Shown one piece after another: positions 48,947 through 58,363 of a DNA stretch of 64,000 bases. Made by a program: the position numbers and the translations under genes. This stretch comes from JAWKTM01 sp041399085 (GTDB lineage: Bacteria > Planctomycetota > Planctomycetia > Pirellulales > Pirellulaceae). Positions within the stretch are counted from its first letter, which is position 1, and every line of letters begins with the position of its first letter. The notes under the pieces were generated by a model. It ran no database searches. It had not been told where the DNA came from and worked only from the letters and a program-made list of their open reading frames with translations. The DNA lies in assembly GCA_041399085.1 (NCBI GenBank), contig JAWKTM010000010.1, forward strand, positions 109,200 through 173,199, read 5' to 3'.

Positions 48947-49059
48947 AGGCGACCGGCAGATAAAAAATACCAGCACGCGGCGCAAGCAAGTGAATTCGCC
49001 GACACACTCGCTGGCGCGTCGTGCTCGTATTTCGGTATATTCTCATCTGCCGGTCGCCT
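48947..49059. mobile_element. MITE-like palindromic element, copy A
   Basis: 113 bp bounded by AGGCGACCGGCAGAT and its inverse ATCTGCCGGTCGCCT. Inside, one arm reads TACCAGCACGCGGCGCAAGC and the other GCTGGCGCGTCGTGCTCGTA, so nearly the whole element can fold as one hairpin. The reverse complement aligns end to end with 61007-61121. No coding capacity. Confidence 0.75.
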
Positions 49060-49102
49060 TATTAGCGTTAGTCAGCGATTACTAGTGATTGCAAATTGTG
49101 AT

Positions 49103-52100
49103 CTACCGGCCGGTGGGCATGGGTAGACGTTGTGGTTGTGAGGTTTGGTATTGTGCCGGGGCGGCTTGGTCCGGGCCGGCCGAGTAGTAGGTGGCTTGCC
49201 GAGCCGGCGCGAGCGTCGGTTCCGGGCGGCGCGACGACGCGGGCGGCGGTGGCGGAACCGGTCCGGCCGGAGGCGGCACGGGCGATTCCGTGGGTGGTGC
49301 GGGAGTCGGTCCGGGTGGCGTGGAAAGCACGGGGCCTGGCACGTCGATCGGCTCCGCTTCCAAGACGGTTCCCGGCAGCAAGTCGGCCGTGGGCGTCAAG
49401 TCGGGATAGATCGTCGGTGCGCTGGGCGGTCCCCACAATCCATGTCCGCCGCTGAGCGATTCGGCATAGCCGTGCATTTCGACCACATCGGCAAAGCACC
49501 AGCTCATACGATCGGATTCGGTATAGTTCATCCATTCGATATCTTGGTCGTCGTCGATGATGTGAGGTGTGAGAATGATCAACAGTTCGCTCCGCATCTC
49601 CGACTCGGCATCGAATCGGAACAAGCGCCCCAGGACCGGGATGTCCGACACATAGGGAACTCGGCGTGAGGCGATGGTCTTGCTCTTTTGGATCAAGCCG
49701 GCGAAAACAATGGTTTGACCGCTCTTAGCACTCACGGTGGTTTGGGCCGTGGTCGTGTTAATGGGTGGCGAGTTGACCGCTTGGCCGCCCGGCGTCACAG
49801 CGACCGGCGTGCCGTCGGCAGGATCGCCCACCGTGGATCGTTCGGCGTCCAATGTCATCACAACCACGCCATCCGTATTCACGCGAGGCTGGATTCGCAG
49901 CAACAAGCCTACATCCACGTCCACGGTGGAATTGGATGTACCGCCGGCTTGGGCATTCGTGCTGCTGCCGGTGATTCGAGCCACGCGTTGGCCCACTTGA
50001 ACGAACGCCGGCTCGTTATCCAACGTCATCACTTGCGGCCGGCTGAGGATTTGCAAGCGACCCGCGTCTTGCAAGGCTCGCACTAAGATGTTGACCGACT
50101 CACTGGCCGCGGACAGAACCAGACCGCCGTAGCCAGTCGTCCCACTGGCCGTGCCCATTGCAAAGTTGCTGACGGCGCGACCGGCTAATAGTTCCTGTGC
50201 GAAGTTATTGTTGTTAGGTGTGTTAACACCGTTGAAATTGAACCCGGGGGCTTCAGGTTGCCTGGCGCCCAAGTTTCGATTGAAGAGAATTGAATCTTGC
50301 AACCCCAACTCCACACCAAACTCAAAATCATCCGACAGCGAGACCTCCGCGATCAGCACTTGCACCATTACCATCGCGGGGCGGAAGTCCAGGTCGTTGA
50401 CGATCTTCATGATGTTGTCATAGAACCGGGGCGAGGCACTAATAATGAGACTATTCGTGACCAGTTCCGGCACCACAATCACTTCTTGGTCGATTTGTTC
50501 TAGCAGGCTAAAGGTGCCGGTGAACTGGGCTTGTTGTTGGGTGATGGCTCGTTGTGAGACGAAATTGCTGATGGCGGTCGCGACATCCAACGCCGGAGCG
50601 TTCTTCAGTCGCACGACGTTCGTAATCCGTGGCTCGACGCCGCTCTCGTCCAATCGCAAGATCAGCAGTTCCACGACCTGTAAATCACCGGCGCTGCCGC
50701 TGGCAATGATCGCATTGGTTCGCTGGTCGATCGCGAATCGCAACGGGATCAACGAACTGTCTCCCGCACCGGCGCCGCCCGTCAAGTTCGATAAGGCTTG
50801 TGATTGCACGAACTGATTCAATACGCCTTGGCCCGCGGTCACTTGCTGGCCGAACAACTGTTGCAGCATCGCCGTCATCGCCGTGGCGTCGCCATTCTCC
50901 AATTCAAAGACTTTGATCTGCGAAGTGGCGTCGGGCATTTGGTCGAGCTGTTCGATCAGCGAGCCCATCAGGTCCATCGCTCGGGCCGGACCGCGAACGA
51001 CTAGGGCGTTGATGTTCGCGTCGGCCGCCACGGTCACGTCGTTCAGAATGCCGGCTTGCACCAACCGATTGCCGGCTTTGTCGATGCCGATGATCGACAG
51101 ATTCGTCGACTTCTGCGTGGTGACGGGCTGCGACGGTCCGGTGCTGGCCGCGGTGGTTGTTTGCGGAGCTCCGGCGGCCGACAGCGCCACGCCGCTGATC
51201 GCCTGCTGTAGCACGGTGGCCAAATCCACGGCCAACGCGTTTCGCAGCTTGAAGACGCGCAGCACATGCGTGGCGTCGGTACTTTCGATATCCAAGCGAG
51301 CCAGCAGGAACGCGACCTCTTCCAGATCGCGCGAGCTGGCTTGCACGATCAACGAATTCGTACGGTAATCGGCGATCACACGCACCTTGGTGCCGAGCGC
51401 CGGCCGCAGGTTTTCCGGCGTGTTTCCGCCTTGGCCGGGATTCGTCACGAAGAAGTTGCGCACCGTCTGTTCGGCGTCGATGGCCGACATGTGTTCGAGG
51501 CGGAAGATTTTCAACTGCGTCGAGGCTGGCACCGGCTGGTCCAGCTTTTCGAGAATCGTCTTGACCGACGCGATCGCTTCGGGGCGGCCTACCAATACCA
51601 AGGCATTCGGCTTGTCGAGCGACACGATGCTGACCGGCGTTTGCCGCGTGGCGAACGCCTGCGTGTACAGGTCCGTCACCAGCGTGGCCACGGCGTTGGC
51701 GTTGATGTGCTGAAGCAGCACGACTTCGACTTCCGGCTGCGTCTCGACGCTTTGCTGCGTGATCTGGTCGATGATTCGCATGACGCGAGCCACGTCGCGC
51801 TTGTTGCCTTTCACCACCACGACGCCGAATTCCGGGATGAATTCCAATTGCACGTCGCCGATCGATCCGCCCTCTTCCAAATCCGTTGGGTCGTCGGCAG
51901 TTTCGGGATCCGCGTCGGCTGGATTCGGTTGATTGGTGGCTGGATTGGGTTGAGCTGGCGGATTGGGAGCCTGTGGATTTGGGGCTGGCGGATTCGGCAC
52001 GGCCGCTTCGGGCGCCGGTTGAAAGATCAGCGACGCCAAACCGGTGAAGCGACGATTGCCGTTCGCCGCCGGTTCGATCAGCGTGCCGCCGCGCAAGGCC

Positions 52101-52930
52101 GCTTGGCGAAGCATCATCAGCGCCGAACGGATCGTCTCGGGCTCGGCTTTGTCGAGCGACGTGATGGCGATTTGCTCGTCGGTCGAGCGGCGTGGGCGGT
52201 CGAGCGTTTCGACCAGCGATCGCCACAGCCGCACGGCTTCGTCCGGCCCCTCGAACCGAACCGTCTTCGCTCGGCGGTCGATCTGCAGCACGCGGCGATT
52301 GCCGTTCAGCTCGACGCTCACTTGCTGGCCGTCGGCCGAGGGCGTGAAGGTCAATTGCGACGGCCAAGCTCGACGCAACGTTTCTTCCAGGTCGCGCGGC
52401 GGCAGTTGAGCCAGCGTGTGAAGCCGGTTGGCCAGCGGCACGCCGGCCGTTGGATCACCGGGAAGCGAGTCGGGGATTGGCGGAGCGGTCGGACGCGGAT
52501 CGGCCGGGGTCGGTGCCGGCGTTTCGGATGTCGGGGGCGCGTTCAGGCCGGCGAGATAGGGGTTCGCCGCGGCGTTCGGCATCGGAGCCGTTGCCCCGAT
52601 CGGGCCTTGCGGCGCGGCTGGCCCGCCGCTGGTCAGGAACTTGCGGATGTCTTGTTGCACGACCGATGGCGCGACGACCAGCAGTTGGCTGTTCCGCGCG
52701 TCGATCGAGACACGGACCAACGAGGCCGGATAGCGGCGGCGCACTTCATCGGCCGCCGCGCCGAGCCGATCTGCGGGCAACGGATAAGCCGCGGGCAGCG
52801 CGTCGTCGGGCTGTTCCGCTAGCGTGCCCGTCGGTGGCTGTTGCGCGGGCAGCGGCGACGTTATCAAGCCGGCCCAGGCGACCGAGGCGAGCGCAAGTCG
52901 AGATAGCCAACGGGATTCGCAGCCAAGCAT
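49103..52930 (-). CDS. Large secretin (GspD/PilQ-type outer-membrane channel)
   Basis: 1275 residues from ATG 52930 with GAAGGA 8 nt upstream; intact. A signal peptide (LALASVAWAGLITSPLPAQQ) is followed by a Pro-rich region. A series of N-domain repeats of the type LLQHINANAVATLVTDLY...VSLDKPNALVLVGRPEAI and FRLEHMSAIDAEQTVRNFF comes next, about six or seven in all. The secretin core then follows: VMVQVLIAEVSLSDDFEFGVELGLQ, LSRPQVMTLDNEPAFVQVGQRV, the conserved SGQTIVFAGLIQ, VPYVSDIPVLGRLFR and LLIILTPHIIDD. A Pro/Ala-rich tail ends the protein. Secretins form multimeric outer-membrane pores for type II secretion or pilus systems. No other GspC-M-like genes are here. Confidence 0.93.
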   Translation of the reverse strand: MLGCESRWLSRLALASVAWAGLITSPLPAQQPPTGTLAEQPDDALPAAYPLPADRLGAAADEVRRRYPASLVRVSIDARNSQLLVVAPSVVQQDIRKFLTSGGPAAPQGPIGATAPMPNAAANPYLAGLNAPPTSETPAPTPADPRPTAPPIPDSLPGDPTAGVPLANRLHTLAQLPPRDLEETLRRAWPSQLTFTPSADGQQVSVELNGNRRVLQIDRRAKTVRFEGPDEAVRLWRSLVETLDRPRRSTDEQIAITSLDKAEPETIRSALMMLRQAALRGGTLIEPAANGNRRFTGLASLIFQPAPEAAVPNPPAPNPQAPNPPAQPNPATNQPNPADADPETADDPTDLEEGGSIGDVQLEFIPEFGVVVVKGNKRDVARVMRIIDQITQQSVETQPEVEVVLLQHINANAVATLVTDLYTQAFATRQTPVSIVSLDKPNALVLVGRPEAIASVKTILEKLDQPVPASTQLKIFRLEHMSAIDAEQTVRNFFVTNPGQGGNTPENLRPALGTKVRVIADYRTNSLIVQASSRDLEEVAFLLARLDIESTDATHVLRVFKLRNALAVDLATVLQQAISGVALSAAGAPQTTTAASTGPSQPVTTQKSTNLSIIGIDKAGNRLVQAGILNDVTVAADANINALVVRGPARAMDLMGSLIEQLDQMPDATSQIKVFELENGDATAMTAMLQQLFGQQVTAGQGVLNQFVQSQALSNLTGGAGAGDSSLIPLRFAIDQRTNAIIASGSAGDLQVVELLILRLDESGVEPRITNVVRLKNAPALDVATAISNFVSQRAITQQQAQFTGTFSLLEQIDQEVIVVPELVTNSLIISASPRFYDNIMKIVNDLDFRPAMVMVQVLIAEVSLSDDFEFGVELGLQDSILFNRNLGARQPEAPGFNFNGVNTPNNNNFAQELLAGRAVSNFAMGTASGTTGYGGLVLSAASESVNILVRALQDAGRLQILSRPQVMTLDNEPAFVQVGQRVARITGSSTNAQAGGTSNSTVDVDVGLLLRIQPRVNTDGVVVMTLDAERSTVGDPADGTPVAVTPGGQAVNSPPINTTTAQTTVSAKSGQTIVFAGLIQKSKTIASRRVPYVSDIPVLGRLFRFDAESEMRSELLIILTPHIIDDDQDIEWMNYTESDRMSWCFADVVEMHGYAESLSGGHGLWGPPSAPTIYPDLTPTADLLPGTVLEAEPIDVPGPVLSTPPGPTPAPPTESPVPPPAGPVPPPPPASSRRPEPTLAPARQATYYSAGPDQAAPAQYQTSQPQRLPMPTGR

Positions 52931-53129
52931 GCGAACGTTCCTTCTAAGTAGCGGTCCAAGCGCGCGGCCGACAGGCGGCGGGCGCACGGGTAACGAGCGG
53001 GCGTCAGATTCCGCACATTCGGAATAATCGGCAGAATCGGGCGCGGGCCTAAGCAAGAATGGCGGAATCCGCCCCGCTCGGGCGGAAATTTGTGAAGTCT
53101 TCGACGGCGAAAAAGGTAGACGCCGCCGA

Positions 53130-54413
53130 TTACTTCAGCCGCGCCGGTGGCTGTCGACGGTTCTCGACGACCAGCCAAGCGCGCCAGGCGGCTTTGTTGA
53201 AACCGAAACTGGCGCCTCCGCTAAGTTTCGTAAGCGCATCCAGAACTTGCTGGTTCGACACTTCCACCATCACATCTTGCGAACCGTCGCCTTGCGCGAA
53301 ACCGATTCCTCCCGGCGCACCGCCCGCGGCGTTTCCGTTGCGGGCGAAGGCGACGGTCGTCGTATCGGCCGATCCCGCGCGCGTGGCCGGCGAGCGAATT
53401 ACGTGGCGCGTGATCAAGGCTTCGATCAACGGCGCGATGGCGTCGCGATCGCCCAGCCGCCCCAGCGCATAGGCGGCTCGATTGACTTGGATATTGTCTC
53501 CCGACTGAAGGCCACCGATATAGGCGCGGGCGATTCCCGGTGGCTGTCGTTGGACGACAATATCCACGCAGGCGTGGAACACTTCTGGATCCGGTTCGAT
53601 TAGCGACCGGGCGACGATCACCGGAATCGCGTGGGGCGAATCGATGCGCGACAGCGTTTCGATCAACAGCAGCTTGACCGGCCGGCGTTTTTCCTTGTGC
53701 AGCGTTTCGCGAAGAATTTGAACGGCGGCCGGATCATCGACGGCCGCAATCTGCCGAGCGGCCTCGGCGGCTCGCTTCGGATCGTTCAGTTCCTCGATCC
53801 ATCGACGCATCTTGAGGCTCCAGTCCAGCTCGACTTGTTCCTCGGCCTCGCGCTCTTTCTCGACCATAATCTCCTGTTCGGTCCGCCAACGGCCGCGGTA
53901 CAGCCGGTATCCGCGAGCATTCATGTAGTCTTCCGGCCGCTGCCATTTGCCGTGCAGCATCGCGTAACCAAGCGCCCGCCGCGCGGCGGCATGATCCGGA
54001 TCGAGCTCGATGATGCGTTGCAGATGCGCTTGGCGTTCGGCGACCATCTCACGTTCGCGACACCACTCGGCCACGCGCCAATGATCGTCGACCGTGTCTG
54101 GCAATCGCGGCGCCTGTTGGTCGTAGCGGCGTCGGTCGTCGGTCGTTTGCTCGGCCTCGGCGACTTGTTCGGCCTCCACGCGGACATAGCCGCCCGTCGC
54201 GATGTGCAGCACGTAAGCTTCTTCCGGTTGTTTCGTGGCATTGACCCACGTGCCGCGAAGTTCACCGCCGTTCTTGAGACGCAGCGTATCGGCCAAGGTG
54301 GTTTTGGGAATGGCGAGCATCGCGGCGGCCAACAGACACGCGGCGATTGGTGCGACGCGTGATCGCGTGCTCGGGTGGAGCGAGTGCGGTTCGAGTTTCG
54401 TGCGGAGACTCAT
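53130..54413 (-). CDS. Exported HEAT-repeat protein
   Basis: About 427 residues with a signal peptide (IAACLLAAAMLAIPKTTLA). A small beta domain (LRLKNGGELRGTWVNATKQPEEAYVLHIATGGYVRVEAEQV) is followed by a helical TPR-like stretch (HLQRIIELDPDHAAARRALGYAML). Then come HEAT/armadillo-like repeats around AAVQILRETLHKEKRRPVKLLLIETLSRIDSPHAIPVIVARSLIEP and VNRAAYALGRLGDRDAIAPLIEAL. It ends close to the secretin start, on the same strand, so it may serve the same secretion complex. No catalytic residues seen. The start among several in-frame ATGs is uncertain. Confidence 0.78.
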   Translation of the reverse strand: MSLRTKLEPHSLHPSTRSRVAPIAACLLAAAMLAIPKTTLADTLRLKNGGELRGTWVNATKQPEEAYVLHIATGGYVRVEAEQVAEAEQTTDDRRRYDQQAPRLPDTVDDHWRVAEWCREREMVAERQAHLQRIIELDPDHAAARRALGYAMLHGKWQRPEDYMNARGYRLYRGRWRTEQEIMVEKEREAEEQVELDWSLKMRRWIEELNDPKRAAEAARQIAAVDDPAAVQILRETLHKEKRRPVKLLLIETLSRIDSPHAIPVIVARSLIEPDPEVFHACVDIVVQRQPPGIARAYIGGLQSGDNIQVNRAAYALGRLGDRDAIAPLIEALITRHVIRSPATRAGSADTTTVAFARNGNAAGGAPGGIGFAQGDGSQDVMVEVSNQQVLDALTKLSGGASFGFNKAAWRAWLVVENRRQPPARLK

Positions 54414-54543
54414 AAGACACCGAGACATCTGGCAGTCGATCGCACGGGGAGAAAGATAGCTCCCCACTGCGGCACTGTTATTAGAGCCGACCGGTCAAGT
54501 GAGTGCGAATGTATTTTCGCCAATCGAAACTGACTCGTATATG

Positions 54544-55357
54544 TCAGCTCGGCAGCCAGAGACGCGAGGCGGCTGGCTGGGCTTCGGCGCCTCCGCGACG
54601 GCGGGCTTTGATGCGAACGTAGGGCGACGTACTGGCTGCGATGCTCGAAGCTGCCCGATTCTTTCTCGGGGTCGGCATGCATCGGCTCGACGAGGTCTTC
54701 GATCACAAAACCAGCGCGACAGAGATTGCCGAGCAACTGTTCCCAGCGATGCAGAAACTCGAGCGTGCCGGCCTCGCGATGGCGGCTCCCTTGGACATCG
54801 GGCAACGGGCCTTGGCGATAGTACGGTTCGATCAATTCATACCCACGCGACGATGGCGCGATGTCCGTTTGCAAACTGACCGGCTGCTTGTGCTGGCTCA
54901 CATACACGCCGCCAGCCGCGGTGATCCGAGCCACTTCCCGATAAACGCGGCCGATGTCGGGCACATAGCAAGTGCTGACCGGATGGATCACGATCTCGAA
55001 TTCGCCGTTGGCAAACATCGGCATCTGGTCCATCGAGGCTTCGACGGTTCTCAGTTCCAACGACCGTTCGGCGGCCACTTCGCGATCCAATTCCAGCATC
55101 GCGGGGCTGATATCGACCACCGTCACTTGAGCGCCGGCCGCCGCGTACAACGGACCTTGTCGTCCGCCGCCAGCCGCCAAACACAACAGCCGCTTGCCGC
55201 GAATATCGCCGCCGAGCCACCCCAGGCCGTCGACCGTTTTCAGCGGGTCGCGAAAATCCTCGTCCCGCGCCGGCCGTGTGAATCGTTGTCGCTGGCGAAC
55301 CATTTGGTCCCACACGCGACGATTGTGGTCATGAGCCGCCGAATCGCCTGCGTGCAT
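54544..55357 (-). CDS. SAM-dependent methyltransferase (one frame change near the end)
   Basis: Class I methyltransferase of about 270 residues. The SAM-binding motif I appears as LLCLAAGGGRQGPLYAAAGAQVTVVDISPAML, followed by FEIVIHPVSTCYVPDIGRVYREVARI. The reading frame continues on from 54620 into atypical sequence, while another frame gives RSQYVAPYVRIKARRRGGAEAQPA and a stop at 54544, which matches the usual end of these proteins. An indel is inferred near 54625. Substrate not identifiable; UbiE/biotin-like methyltransferases are similar in this region. Confidence 0.8.
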
Positions 55358-55458
55358 GTGGAGAACCGAATTGGAAGGTGGAAATGCTAGAGTGAGCGAA
55401 CGTCTCGGTCACCAGCGAGATCGCGCTTAGCGGAAGGTGAAAATACGAAGCGTCGCAT

Positions 55459-55701
55459 TTAGTCAACCGACTGTTGGAGTGTTTCGACCCGAGCGCGCAG
55501 CTCAGCGAACACTAATTCCCCATCGAGTCCGGTCCCCGCGTTGAGTTCCGCGATGCCGGCTTGGATGTCGTCGCGGAGCCTCTGTCGACTCATTAGTAGC
55601 TGAACTCCGTCCGCAACCGCAGCGCTGCAGGTCGGGTACTGTCCCGAAGACACGAGTCCTTCGACAAACTGCTGAGCTTCTGGTGTTAACTCGATCTGCA
55701 T
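55459..55701 (-). CDS. Orphan ParD/RHH-type antitoxin
   Basis: 80 residues from ATG 55701 (MQIELTPEAQQFVEGLV). The sequence SGQYPTCSAAVADGVQLLMSRQRLRDDIQAGIAELNAG follows the ParD/CC2985 antitoxin layout: a ribbon-helix-helix DNA-binding N-terminus, then a helix that binds the toxin. The usual ParE/RelE toxin would lie directly downstream, but the 100 bp before the methyltransferase hold no such gene. Either the toxin was lost or this is a stand-alone regulator. Confidence 0.75.
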   Translation of the reverse strand: MQIELTPEAQQFVEGLVSSGQYPTCSAAVADGVQLLMSRQRLRDDIQAGIAELNAGTGLDGELVFAELRARVETLQQSVD

Positions 55702-55737
55702 CTTTCCAGCCTCCACTTGAATTCTCACGAATCGACC

Positions 55738-56715
55738 CTACTGCCCGACCTTCTTCACGTGCCGCTCCAGCCACGCCAGTGTCGCTGAATCGATGCGTTC
55801 GTGGCCGCCTTCGAAAATGGTCACGCGCGCCGGGCCGGCCATCCGCCGCAAATAAATCTCGCGGCCGAACGACGCGTCGACCTCTCGGTCGCTGGCTTGT
55901 GGCCGTGACAAGCGGCCTTCGGGGCGGCTCAGCTCCTGCATCGCTTGCGGGCTGATCGACGGTTGATTGCCGGCTTCGGCAATGACATTGAACGCGGCCA
56001 GCGAATGCCAGATCGGCACCGAACCGGTGTGGCCGTCGTGAATGCCGGCACTAATATCGAGCGGCAAGTTCACCGCGTTCTTCAGGTGCGTGAGTGGCGA
56101 GCGTTCTCGGTACTCGCGATCGACCGCCTCGCTTTCGCCTGGCGCGCCGCCACAGCAAGCTCGCATCATCTGACCGTAGCGCGTGGCGGCATGTTTCTCG
56201 TGCCAAGCTTTCAAGTCGCTGATGCCGACCCACGCACTGGCCGCCGCCCAGACGCCGGGATGCCGGCCCGCCATCAACAAGGTCATGTGGCCGCCGCCCG
56301 ATGCGCCGGTCAAGTACACGCGCCGCGAATCGATTCGATAGGTTTTCTTCGCCCATTCGACCGCGTCCAGGATGTCTTGCTGGGCTTTCTCGCTGCCGCA
56401 AGCGTCCGGGTCGTCGTTGGGGCCGCGGAAATTCGGAGCCAAGTAGATCCAGCCGCGTTCGGCCGCGCCGGCTTCCAAATCCGGCTTGCGCTGTTCGCAA
56501 TCACCGCTCCAGCTATGCAACGACACCAGCAGCGGCGCCGGCTCTCCGTCGGCGTCGAACTTGTCGGGCAACATCACGTAACAAAGCTGCTCGACGCGAT
56601 CGATCGTGCTGGGAATCATTACCTTCAAGCGTTCCGACGCGCGGCCAGTCGCTCCGATCGTGAACAGCGACAGCGCGACGACGACGGCGTTCAAACAAGC
56701 GGCCGGTCGGATCAT
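55738..56715 (-). CDS. Exported alpha/beta hydrolase (PHB-depolymerase/esterase-like)
   Basis: 325 residues. Signal peptide (VVVALSLFTIGATGRAS). The hydrolase nucleophile is in GASGGGHMT (GxSxGG), preceded by DAVEWAKKTYRIDSRRVYLTG. The acid residue is likely in DGHTGSVP, and the catalytic His in FEGGHERIDSATLAWL. The substrate is probably an ester of a carbohydrate or polyester. Its ATG overlaps the stop of the upstream phosphoesterase gene by 4 nt (ATGA), so the two are co-translated. Confidence 0.85.
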   Translation of the reverse strand: MIRPAACLNAVVVALSLFTIGATGRASERLKVMIPSTIDRVEQLCYVMLPDKFDADGEPAPLLVSLHSWSGDCEQRKPDLEAGAAERGWIYLAPNFRGPNDDPDACGSEKAQQDILDAVEWAKKTYRIDSRRVYLTGASGGGHMTLLMAGRHPGVWAAASAWVGISDLKAWHEKHAATRYGQMMRACCGGAPGESEAVDREYRERSPLTHLKNAVNLPLDISAGIHDGHTGSVPIWHSLAAFNVIAEAGNQPSISPQAMQELSRPEGRLSRPQASDREVDASFGREIYLRRMAGPARVTIFEGGHERIDSATLAWLERHVKKVGQ

Positions 56716-57488
56716 GATGATTTTTCCACTTGCGAGGCCATGAGCTGGACGGCCGGCGTCTCCAATGCTTCCGCTTGTTCTTCGTGGACCGGCACGATAC
56801 GAAAACTTAGGCCATCGATGGGGGCGCCGCCATTGTGGAACGTTAAGCCGCCGAAGGACACGTTGGCCATCGAGGCATGCGTGTGCCCGAAGTAAACGTG
56901 CTTCACTCCGGCTTCGGCGTCGTGCCCCACGTTTTGCAGATAGCGATGCACGCGGCTCAACACGGCTCGGTGTCGATGCAGCCCGGCGCTGACGACCTTG
57001 TGCATCCGCGTTTTGATCGCCAAGTCGTACAGCCGATTCGCCATTGGGCCCTTATGCCGATCTTCATGCCAACGATCGCGGCGGCGAGCCAGTGACGCCA
57101 GATCGGTCGGCCCGTCGGTGACATCGCCGTGCAAGAAGAAGCCTTGGCCCAGCCGCACGTGATAGGGATGCCAAGTCAGGTTGGGCTGATTGACCGCGAA
57201 CGCATCCAGTTGCCGGACGAAGTCGCGGTGCGAGTCGTGATTGCCCAACACAAAATGGAACTCGCACTCGGGATGCTCGCTCACCACATCATCCAACCAG
57301 CGGACGCTGGCGTCGATCGTGGCCGGAATCGATGGCAGCGTCGTCCAGCGAAAGTCGAAAATATCGCCGCCGAAGACGAACTGCTTGGCCTGCCGCGCGG
57401 ATTCATGGATCGACTGCAAATGCCGATCGGCTCGCGAGCGACGCGAGAACATATGCAGATCGGAAACGAAAAAGCTGGATCGACTCAT
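56712..57488 (-). CDS. Calcineurin-like metallophosphoesterase (UDP-diacylglucosamine hydrolase-like)
   Basis: 258 residues, intact. The family motifs are in order: SDLHMFSRRS, FGGDIFDFRW, VLGNHDSHR and the late YFGHTHASMANV. The Asp-x-His, Gly-Asp, Gly-Asn-His-Asp and Gly-His-x-His sets hold the two metals. The large insert LARRRDRWHEDRHKGPMANRLYDLAIKTRM between motifs resembles LpxH-related enzymes, but a role in lipid A synthesis is only an inference. It overlaps the next gene by 4 nt. Confidence 0.88.
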   Translation of the reverse strand: MSRSSFFVSDLHMFSRRSRADRHLQSIHESARQAKQFVFGGDIFDFRWTTLPSIPATIDASVRWLDDVVSEHPECEFHFVLGNHDSHRDFVRQLDAFAVNQPNLTWHPYHVRLGQGFFLHGDVTDGPTDLASLARRRDRWHEDRHKGPMANRLYDLAIKTRMHKVVSAGLHRHRAVLSRVHRYLQNVGHDAEAGVKHVYFGHTHASMANVSFGGLTFHNGGAPIDGLSFRIVPVHEEQAEALETPAVQLMASQVEKSS

Positions 57489-57679
57489 GCGTTCTATTGT
57501 AGGTTAGGCGCGGCGGCGGGAGAAAGTCGCGGGCGAGTGATTCGCGGGCTGCGGAATCCGAGTCACGGCATTTAGAATCGAACGCCGTTAGCGGCTTGGA
57601 CCGACCGGCCTTCCCGCACGAACATGTACGCCGCTCGTCCGAGTTCGGTTTTCATCACTTGCCCAGCAGGGATCACGGC

Positions 57680-58153
57680 ATGCCCAACGTAATCACTGGA
57701 TCGTCCGAAAAAGCGCCGGCCGACAGCCGTTTTGCGATCGTTGTTTCGCGGTACAACGAGTCGATCACGGGCAAACTGCTGGACGGCGCGGTGGCCACGC
57801 TCACGGCGGCTGGCGTTGCCGACCAGGACATCGACGTTGCTTGGGTGCCGGGCGCGTGGGAAATTCCGCTCATCGCCGAACGCTTGGCCGACTCGGGCAA
57901 ATTTCGCGCGGTGTTGTGTTTGGGCGCCGTGATTCGTGGCGAAACCACCCACGACCAATATATCAATCACCAAGTGAGTCACAGCCTCGGGCAAATTGCG
58001 CTCGAGCACGGATTGCCGGTGCTGTTCGGCGTGTTGACTTGCAATTCGCTGGAGCAAGCGATTCACCGCTCCGGCGGCCGCGTGGGCAACAAGGGCGTCG
58101 AATGCGCCCAGGCGGCGTTGGAAATGGTCGGATTGCTGGAGCAGTTGCCGTAG
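57680..58153 (+). CDS. ribH: 6,7-dimethyl-8-ribityllumazine synthase
   Basis: 157 residues. Catalyses the penultimate step of riboflavin synthesis. FAIVVSRYNESITGKLLDGAV (Phe/Tyr of the substrate site), VAWVPGAWEIP, GAVIRGETTHDQYI with the catalytic His, and VLTCNSLEQAIHRS are all in place. The start was chosen at ATG 57680 with GGGA upstream because upstream residues are not family-like. nusB follows on the same strand after about 210 nt, the usual neighbour of ribH. Confidence 0.94.
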   Translation: MPNVITGSSEKAPADSRFAIVVSRYNESITGKLLDGAVATLTAAGVADQDIDVAWVPGAWEIPLIAERLADSGKFRAVLCLGAVIRGETTHDQYINHQVSHSLGQIALEHGLPVLFGVLTCNSLEQAIHRSGGRVGNKGVECAQAALEMVGLLEQLP

Positions 58154-58363
58154 TTTCCGAAGCTGCCTAGACTTGAACCGCCTGATGGATTGACGCCTCC
58201 CAGCGACTTGGGCCGAACGAACTGGCGACGCCCACCGCGACTCGCCCAAACCCAGCTTCGGCCCCGAGCGGCGATGTTTTCCGCTGACAGTCCTGCCCCT
58301 GTCGCAGCCGCTCGCCTCGGTCGCTTTTCCCCTCGCCACGGATGATTCCGTAACTGGTTGAAC

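Noticed and set aside
51266..52822. Plus-strand open frame of about 518 codons within the secretin gene
   Set aside because: Antisense shadow of an intact secretin; Arg/Gly/Gln-rich with no domain motif.
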